From an uncultured Mycobacteriaceae bacterium (GTDB lineage: Bacteria; Actinomycetota; Actinomycetes; Mycobacteriales; Mycobacteriaceae), in NCBI GenBank assembly GCA_902826815.1, contig CADEGF010000007.1:1-64000 (forward strand): 64,000 bases of DNA. The letters run 5' to 3'. Of this stretch, positions 58,933-64,000 are shown piece after piece (the first letter of the stretch is position 1; every line of letters begins with the position of its first letter). The notes beneath the pieces are model-generated. The model had not been told where the DNA came from and did not search any database. It saw only the letters and a program-made list of their open reading frames with translations. The position numbers and the translations under genes are program-made.

Positions 58933-58948
58933 GGTGACTTGGTTCACA
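58933..58948 (+). promoter_or_regulatory. Crp-like site upstream of the lytic transglycosylase
   Basis: GGTGACTTGGTTCACA matches the Crp consensus TGTGA-N6-TCACA at nine of ten defined bases, with a perfect right half. It lies 28 bp before the first GTG of the gene, in an 88-bp gap. Crp regulates some mycobacterial wall-hydrolase genes, such as rpfA, so control here is plausible but unproven. Confidence 0.45.
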
Positions 58949-58975
58949 AGGCAGAGCGAACATTAGGACGGTCGA

Positions 58976-60361
58976 GTGCACATAGGGGGAGGAGCCGCGC
59001 TGGAGGCAGTGCGGAGCCGCGCCGCGCGGGCTATGCGCTCACCCGTGATCGGCATTGCGGCCATCACCCCCATCGTCTTCGCCGGAGCCGTCGCCGCCAC
59101 GCCGGGCACGGTGTCGCCGATCCGCGATTCCGCGGTCACACCGCTGGCGGCCGTCGCTCCAGGGCCGATAAATCCGGACGGCGCCAGGGTCGTCGCGGCC
59201 ACCAAAACGCCGACTCCGTTCCACATCGCCTCGGCTGCGGGCATCTCAGGGCCGCCACCCTCGGCTGTGGTGAGTTCGCCTGGCACGCTTCGTATTCCGA
59301 TGATCGCACTGAACGCATACCAGAACGCCGAGCGGATGATGGCCGCGTCCTACCCCGGCTGCGGCATCAGCTGGAACCTGCTCGCAGGCATCGGGCGCAT
59401 CGAGTCGATGCACGCTAACGGCGGCGCCACCGATGTCGCGGGCTCGGCGGCTCGGCCCATCTACGGGCCGTCGCTTGACGGCAGCCTGCCTGGCAACGAG
59501 GTCATCGAGTTGAGCCGCAGCTCGAGCCGGGTCACCTACGCCCGCGCGCTCGGTCCGATGCAGTTCCTGCCCGGCACCTGGTCGCGCTACGCCTCCGACG
59601 GCAACGGCGACGGCAAAGCCGATGTGCAGAACGTGTTCGACGCCAGCCTGGCCGCGGCCCGATATCTGTGCAGCGGCGGGCTGAACCTGCGCGACCAGTC
59701 GCAGGTGATGGCCGCGATCCTTCGCTACAACAACTCGATGGCCTACGCCCAGAACGTGCTGGGCTGGGCCGCCGCGTACGCGACGGGGGTCGTGCCGGTC
59801 GATCTGCCGCCGATCACCGGCCCAATCCCGCCGATCGCCGACGCCCACCTGGACAACTACCAGGGCCTCGGTCCCGGATCACCGATGAACGTGCTCGGAC
59901 TGCCCGCCGATGACCCGTTGGCGATGGTCCCGTTGCTGGACCAGACCCGCACCGACGTGGCGAGCCAGCTCAACGGTCAGTTCGGGCCGCTTCCGGGGCC
60001 CGCGCAGGAGGGTGCGCCGATATTTGCGCAGCCCGCCGCGGCGCCGCCCGCGCCGTCCTGGATGCCGCCGTGGATGCAGGCAATGCAACAACCGCAACCT
60101 CAACGGCAGCCCCAACAGAACTGCGCAGTGTTCTGTATCGGCACCAACCCACCGGCACCCGTGCAGCCCCAGCTGCCGCCGGAAGCGTTGCCACCCGGCG
60201 TCGTCCCGCCGCCCACCGCACCGCTCGACATCGCGCCTCCCCCGATGCCAGGACTTCCGCCGCCGGCACCCGGCGAAGCACCGCCCGCACCGGGGCCGCC
60301 TGCCGAGCTACCGGTCGTCGGGCCGGCGCCCGGTCCGCCGCCCGGTCCGCCGCCCGCCTGA
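58976..60361 (+). CDS. lytic murein transglycosylase-like exported protein (Rv1230c-like)
   Basis: The 461-residue product has a signal or anchor helix (about 20-42, SPVIGIAAITPIVFAGAVAA) and an SLT-type lysozyme-fold domain (about 110-265). The catalytic Glu lies in GIGRIES; SYPGCGISWNLLAG, LGPMQFLPGTWSRYASDGNG and ILRYNNSMAYAQNVLGWAAAYATG follow. A Pro/Gln-rich tail fills the last 130 residues. It should cleave peptidoglycan glycan strands outside the membrane. The start is uncertain: GTG 58976 has no ribosome-binding site, GTG 59009 and ATG 59034 lie downstream and give a more usual signal peptide. Confidence 0.85.
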   Translation: MHIGGGAALEAVRSRAARAMRSPVIGIAAITPIVFAGAVAATPGTVSPIRDSAVTPLAAVAPGPINPDGARVVAATKTPTPFHIASAAGISGPPPSAVVSSPGTLRIPMIALNAYQNAERMMAASYPGCGISWNLLAGIGRIESMHANGGATDVAGSAARPIYGPSLDGSLPGNEVIELSRSSSRVTYARALGPMQFLPGTWSRYASDGNGDGKADVQNVFDASLAAARYLCSGGLNLRDQSQVMAAILRYNNSMAYAQNVLGWAAAYATGVVPVDLPPITGPIPPIADAHLDNYQGLGPGSPMNVLGLPADDPLAMVPLLDQTRTDVASQLNGQFGPLPGPAQEGAPIFAQPAAAPPAPSWMPPWMQAMQQPQPQRQPQQNCAVFCIGTNPPAPVQPQLPPEALPPGVVPPPTAPLDIAPPPMPGLPPPAPGEAPPAPGPPAELPVVGPAPGPPPGPPPA

Positions 60362-60403
60362 CCGGGTGCGAATCCGCCCGACTCACTCCGCCTACACTCG
60401 GCG

Positions 60404-61549
60404 GTGATGTCACAACGTCCCACTGAGCTGGAATCCGCGATCCGCGCCTGCCTCGCCAAGGTGATCGACCCTGAGTTGCGCAGGCCGATCACCGAGCTCG
60501 GCATGGTCAAGAGCGTCGATGTCGAGGCCGACGGCGGCGTGCACGTCGCCGTGTACCTGACCACCGAGGCATGCCCGAAGAAGGCCGAGATCTCCGAGCG
60601 GGTGGTGGCCGCGGTCGCCGATGTGCCTGGCACCGGCGCCGTCAAGGTCACCCTGGACGTCATGAACGACGAGCAGCGCACCGAGTTGCGCAAGCAGTTG
60701 CGCGGCGACGCCCGCGAACCCGTCATCCCGTTCGCCCAGCCCGGCTCGCTGACGCGGGTGTACGCCGTCGCATCGGGTAAGGGCGGCGTCGGCAAGTCCA
60801 GCGTGACGGTCAACCTCGCCGCGGCGATGGCGACCCGCGGGCTGTCGGTCGGCGTGCTCGACGCCGATATCTACGGCCATTCGATTCCGCGGATGATGGG
60901 CACCGACGAGCGGCCGACCCAGGTCGAGTCGATGATCCTCCCGCCGATCGCCCACGACGTGCGGGTGATCTCGATAGCGCAATTCACGCAGGGCAATACG
61001 CCGGTGGTGTGGCGCGGTCCGATGCTGCACAGGGCGCTTCAGCAGTTCCTGGCCGACGTGTACTGGGGCGATCTTGACGTGCTGCTGCTGGACCTCCCAC
61101 CGGGCACCGGCGACGTCGCGATCTCGGTCGCGCAGCTGATCCCCGGCGCCGAAATCCTGGTCGTCACAACGCCACAACTGGCCGCAGCCGAAGTCGCCGA
61201 GCGCGCGGGTGCGATCGCACTGCAGACCCGCCAGCGCATCGTCGGCGTGGTCGAGAACATGTCCGGCTTGGTGCTGCCCGACGGCACCACGATGCAGGTG
61301 TTCGGCGAGGGCGGCGGACGCCAGGTCGCCGAGAGGCTGACGACGGCCATTGGCGCGGACGTCCCACTGCTCGGGCAGGTTCCGTTGGACCCCGCGCTGG
61401 TGTCCGCAGGAGACTCCGGGGTGCCGTTGGTGCTCAGCGCACCGGATTCGGCCGCAGGCAAGGAGTTACGCGGCATCGCGGACGCGATCTCGTCCCGTAA
61501 GCGCGGGCTCGCGGGGATGTCGCTGGGGCTGGATCCCAGCGCACGCTGA
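60404..61549 (+). CDS. mrp: Mrp/NBP35-family iron-sulfur carrier ATPase
   Basis: The 381-residue product has an N-terminal MIP18/DUF59 domain (VIDPELRRPITELGMV) and a P-loop ATPase domain with deviant Walker A GKGGVGKS (124-131) and DLPPGTGD. Mrp proteins carry Fe-S clusters to target enzymes and bind them through a C-terminal CxxC. Here the corresponding segment reads VENMSGLVLPDGTTMQVFG, with no cysteine pair, so cluster binding must differ or be lost. I recall the same feature in other actinobacterial Mrp proteins. It matches Rv1229c. The palindromic element at 61560 follows after 10 bp. Confidence 0.93.
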   Translation: MMSQRPTELESAIRACLAKVIDPELRRPITELGMVKSVDVEADGGVHVAVYLTTEACPKKAEISERVVAAVADVPGTGAVKVTLDVMNDEQRTELRKQLRGDAREPVIPFAQPGSLTRVYAVASGKGGVGKSSVTVNLAAAMATRGLSVGVLDADIYGHSIPRMMGTDERPTQVESMILPPIAHDVRVISIAQFTQGNTPVVWRGPMLHRALQQFLADVYWGDLDVLLLDLPPGTGDVAISVAQLIPGAEILVVTTPQLAAAEVAERAGAIALQTRQRIVGVVENMSGLVLPDGTTMQVFGEGGGRQVAERLTTAIGADVPLLGQVPLDPALVSAGDSGVPLVLSAPDSAAGKELRGIADAISSRKRGLAGMSLGLDPSAR

Positions 61550-61559
61550 TTTTTCTCTA

Positions 61560-61620
61560 CGCGAGATTGCATTCTGGCAGGGCTCTACTCGGAGTTTTCC
61601 TGCCGGAATGCAATTTCGCG
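61560..61620. repeat. 61-bp palindromic element, copy 3
   Basis: The arms (61560-61581 and 61599-61620) pair over 22 positions with two mismatches, both of which become G-U wobbles in RNA. The right arm is identical to that of the copy at 49047, and the spacer is again 17 nt, ending in TTTT. It lies between mrp and the downstream membrane protein gene, both on the plus strand, so it may terminate or process the mrp transcript. Confidence 0.9.
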
Positions 61621-61636
61621 GCCAGACTTAGGCGCG

Positions 61637-62506
61637 ATGGACTCCGAACAGGTCATCCGCATAGCGCTGACGGTCGTCACGCCGATCCTGACGGCGGGAA
61701 TCGGCATCGTCGCATTGGTGATCGGCGACTGGCGCGAACGCCGGACGCAGGAAGGCCGGCGCAAGGTCTCGTTCGAAGACGCCACCCGGCAGGTCCAATT
61801 CGCCTCCGACTGGTTCAACGCCAGCAAGCTGATCACCCCCGACGAGGAGCAGGCCGCCGCGGCACGGTCGCGGGCGTGGCTGGAAGAGGCCTCCGAACTG
61901 GTCGCCGAGACGAAACCGCCACCGCGCTCTGAAGAGAAGCGATCCGTCACCGCTCGCCGACTGCTGCTCGCCTACCCGATGCATCGACGCGGCGCGCGGG
62001 TGCTTCGCGGCTTCTACTACTTCTTCCTCGGCATGGTGATCTTCCAGGTCTCCGGGGCGTTGGCCTCGATCTTCGGCAGAGCGGACACGCTTGGCGTGCC
62101 CAACTACTTCTCCGGCGGGCTGATCTACGCCGACCTCGCAGGCATCTTCATGTACACGCTCATCGCGATGGGGTTCCGCTTCTGGTCGCTGCGTGTCGAG
62201 AAATCGCACACCGCGGACGAGCCACAGCCTCGGATGACGCTGCGAAATGCTTTGTTGTTGTACCGGTTCACCGGGATTCGCGCCAGCATCGCGCGGATCG
62301 TCTTCTGGTTGTGGCTGTTTTTGACCGCATTCATCGTCGTCGTGATCGTGATGAGCGCCGTCGACGACCCGCGGATCTTGGCTTCCAACCTCGTTGTACT
62401 CGTCGCCTGGATCGGATGGGCGGTCGGCATCCGCTACTGGGCGGAGTCACACAACGAACGCGCCATTGAGCGGGCCGGCCAACGCGCGGAGGCCGCCAAA
62501 GGCTAG
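61637..62506 (+). CDS. membrane protein of unknown function
   Basis: The 289-residue product has an N-terminal membrane helix (about 5-30, [20 protein letters not shown]), a charged cytosolic region (35-115), two hydrophobic segments (about 127-185), and another pair near the C terminus (about 220-265), ending in the charged [12 protein letters not shown] recognise no family. The start codon lies 16 bp after the palindromic element. It is convergent with tatB, which it overlaps by 4 bp. I recall other genes (Rv1225c-Rv1228) at this place in H37Rv. Confidence 0.7.
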   Translation: MDSEQVIRIALTVVTPILTAGIGIVALVIGDWRERRTQEGRRKVSFEDATRQVQFASDWFNASKLITPDEEQAAAARSRAWLEEASELVAETKPPPRSEEKRSVTARRLLLAYPMHRRGARVLRGFYYFFLGMVIFQVSGALASIFGRADTLGVPNYFSGGLIYADLAGIFMYTLIAMGFRFWSLRVEKSHTADEPQPRMTLRNALLLYRFTGIRASIARIVFWLWLFLTAFIVVVIVMSAVDDPRILASNLVVLVAWIGWAVGIRYWAESHNERAIERAGQRAEAAKG

Positions 62507-62912
62507 GTGGCGTCGCTGTCGTACGGCGTCGCGCCCGGCTGCTTGGAGGTCGGGGTCGACGGTGGTGGCGGCGTCGTCGAATCGGCGGCGGGCTGGACTG
62601 CGGGCTTGCCGTCGGGCTGATCGAACTTGCCGGTGAAGATCGAATCATCGCCGTCGAGAAGGTGTTTGGTCAGCGCAGCACGCGGTGTCATACCCCGCAG
62701 CTTCTGCAGCTCGCTGAGCGGCTCGCGGAGGTCGTCGAATTCGGGGCCGAAATCGTCGCGCAGCTGCTTGGTCGCACCGCTGACGTAGTCGCGCGCCTGG
62801 CGCAGTGCGCCAGACGTCCACCGGATCGCGCCCGGCAGCCGCTCCGGCCCCAGGATCACCAGTCCGGCGATCACCAGGAGCAGCATCTCGCCCCAGCCGA
62901 CGTTGGCGAACA

Positions 62913-62913
<1 letters not shown>
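62503..62913 (-). CDS. tatB: Sec-independent protein translocase subunit TatB
   Basis: The 136-residue product has the TatB plan: one short N-terminal membrane helix with an acidic residue ([22 protein letters not shown]), an amphipathic helix after the GPERLP hinge ([18 protein letters not shown]), and a disordered Pro/Thr/Ser tail. TatB with TatC recognises twin-arginine signal peptides of folded exported proteins. The start shares one base with the htrA stop, so the two are coupled. It matches Rv1224. Confidence 0.93.

Positions 62914-64000
<1,087 letters not shown>

Overview
This is a GC-rich chromosomal segment of a mycobacterium, most likely a fast-growing environmental Mycolicibacterium. 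From memory of the M. tuberculosis H37Rv gene order, the genes run, inverted, through the equivalents of Rv1264 to Rv1223: cyclase, amiB2, HIT, Ddn-like protein, udgB, tap, a GlcD-type oxidase, cyp130-TetR, acyltransferase, deaD, lprE, the Rv1251c helicase, the Rv1250 MFS pump, Rv1249c, kgd, an SDR, lpqZ, mdh, corA, sugCBA-lpqY, Rv1234-Rv1230c, mrp, tatB and htrA. PE/PPE genes and the relBE and vapBC modules of H37Rv are absent. Their places hold metabolic genes, which suggests an environmental rather than a host-adapted species. These Rv correspondences are recalled, not searched.

Layout. 1-2.4 kb: a small membrane protein, an AIM24-like protein, and a DUF305 lipoprotein-dtd operon. 2.4-4.6 kb: a divergent Cu(I) P-type ATPase; a perfect copper-repressor-type palindrome lies between the two divergent starts. 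4.6-8.8 kb: two tandem Rv1264-like adenylate cyclases, a hypoxanthine-DNA glycosylase and AmiB2. 8.9-11.6 kb: an inserted block with two secreted proteins, an Rv0910-like SRPBCC protein and a PepD-like protease. 11.7-17.6 kb: HIT, a deazaflavin-dependent reductase, a luciferase-like oxidoreductase, UdgB, Tap and lactate permease. 17.7-25.4 kb: a GlcD-like oxidase, the CYP130-TetR operon, an arylsulfatase, an IdeR-type siderophore-interacting protein and an acyltransferase. 25.4-36.2 kb: DeaD, LprE, a RecB/RNase H/helicase fusion, a second GlcD-like oxidase and two MFS pumps. 36.3-46.0 kb: an Rv1249c-like membrane protein, KGD, a phthiodiolone-ketoreductase-like enzyme, a methyltransferase, an SDR, LpqZ and malic enzyme. 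46.1-54.1 kb: a DUF3060 protein, Mdh, CorA, and the LpqY-SugABC trehalose importer with a SUFU-domain gene at its 3' end. 54.3-64 kb: small membrane proteins, a CitE-like lyase, an MgtE-N/CBS plus DUF1003 pair, a lytic transglycosylase, Mrp, TatB and the 3' part of HtrA, cut by the window edge.

The genes suggest several working units. Lactate permease and the GlcD-type oxidase beside it could take up and oxidise 2-hydroxy acids. KGD, malic enzyme and malate dehydrogenase form a carbon-node cluster. LpqY-SugABC recycles trehalose. The two cyclases and two Crp-like sites in the same window suggest cAMP input to local transcription.

The main non-coding discovery is a 61-bp palindromic element (22-bp arms, 17-nt spacer) present three times between genes, with compensating wobble changes in one copy. 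No CRISPR array, prophage, insertion sequence, rRNA or tRNA was recognised. No gap between genes exceeds 300 bases; the longest is 34716-34934. Most genes are ordinary mycobacterial core genes; I did not find an obviously new multi-gene defence or biosynthetic system.
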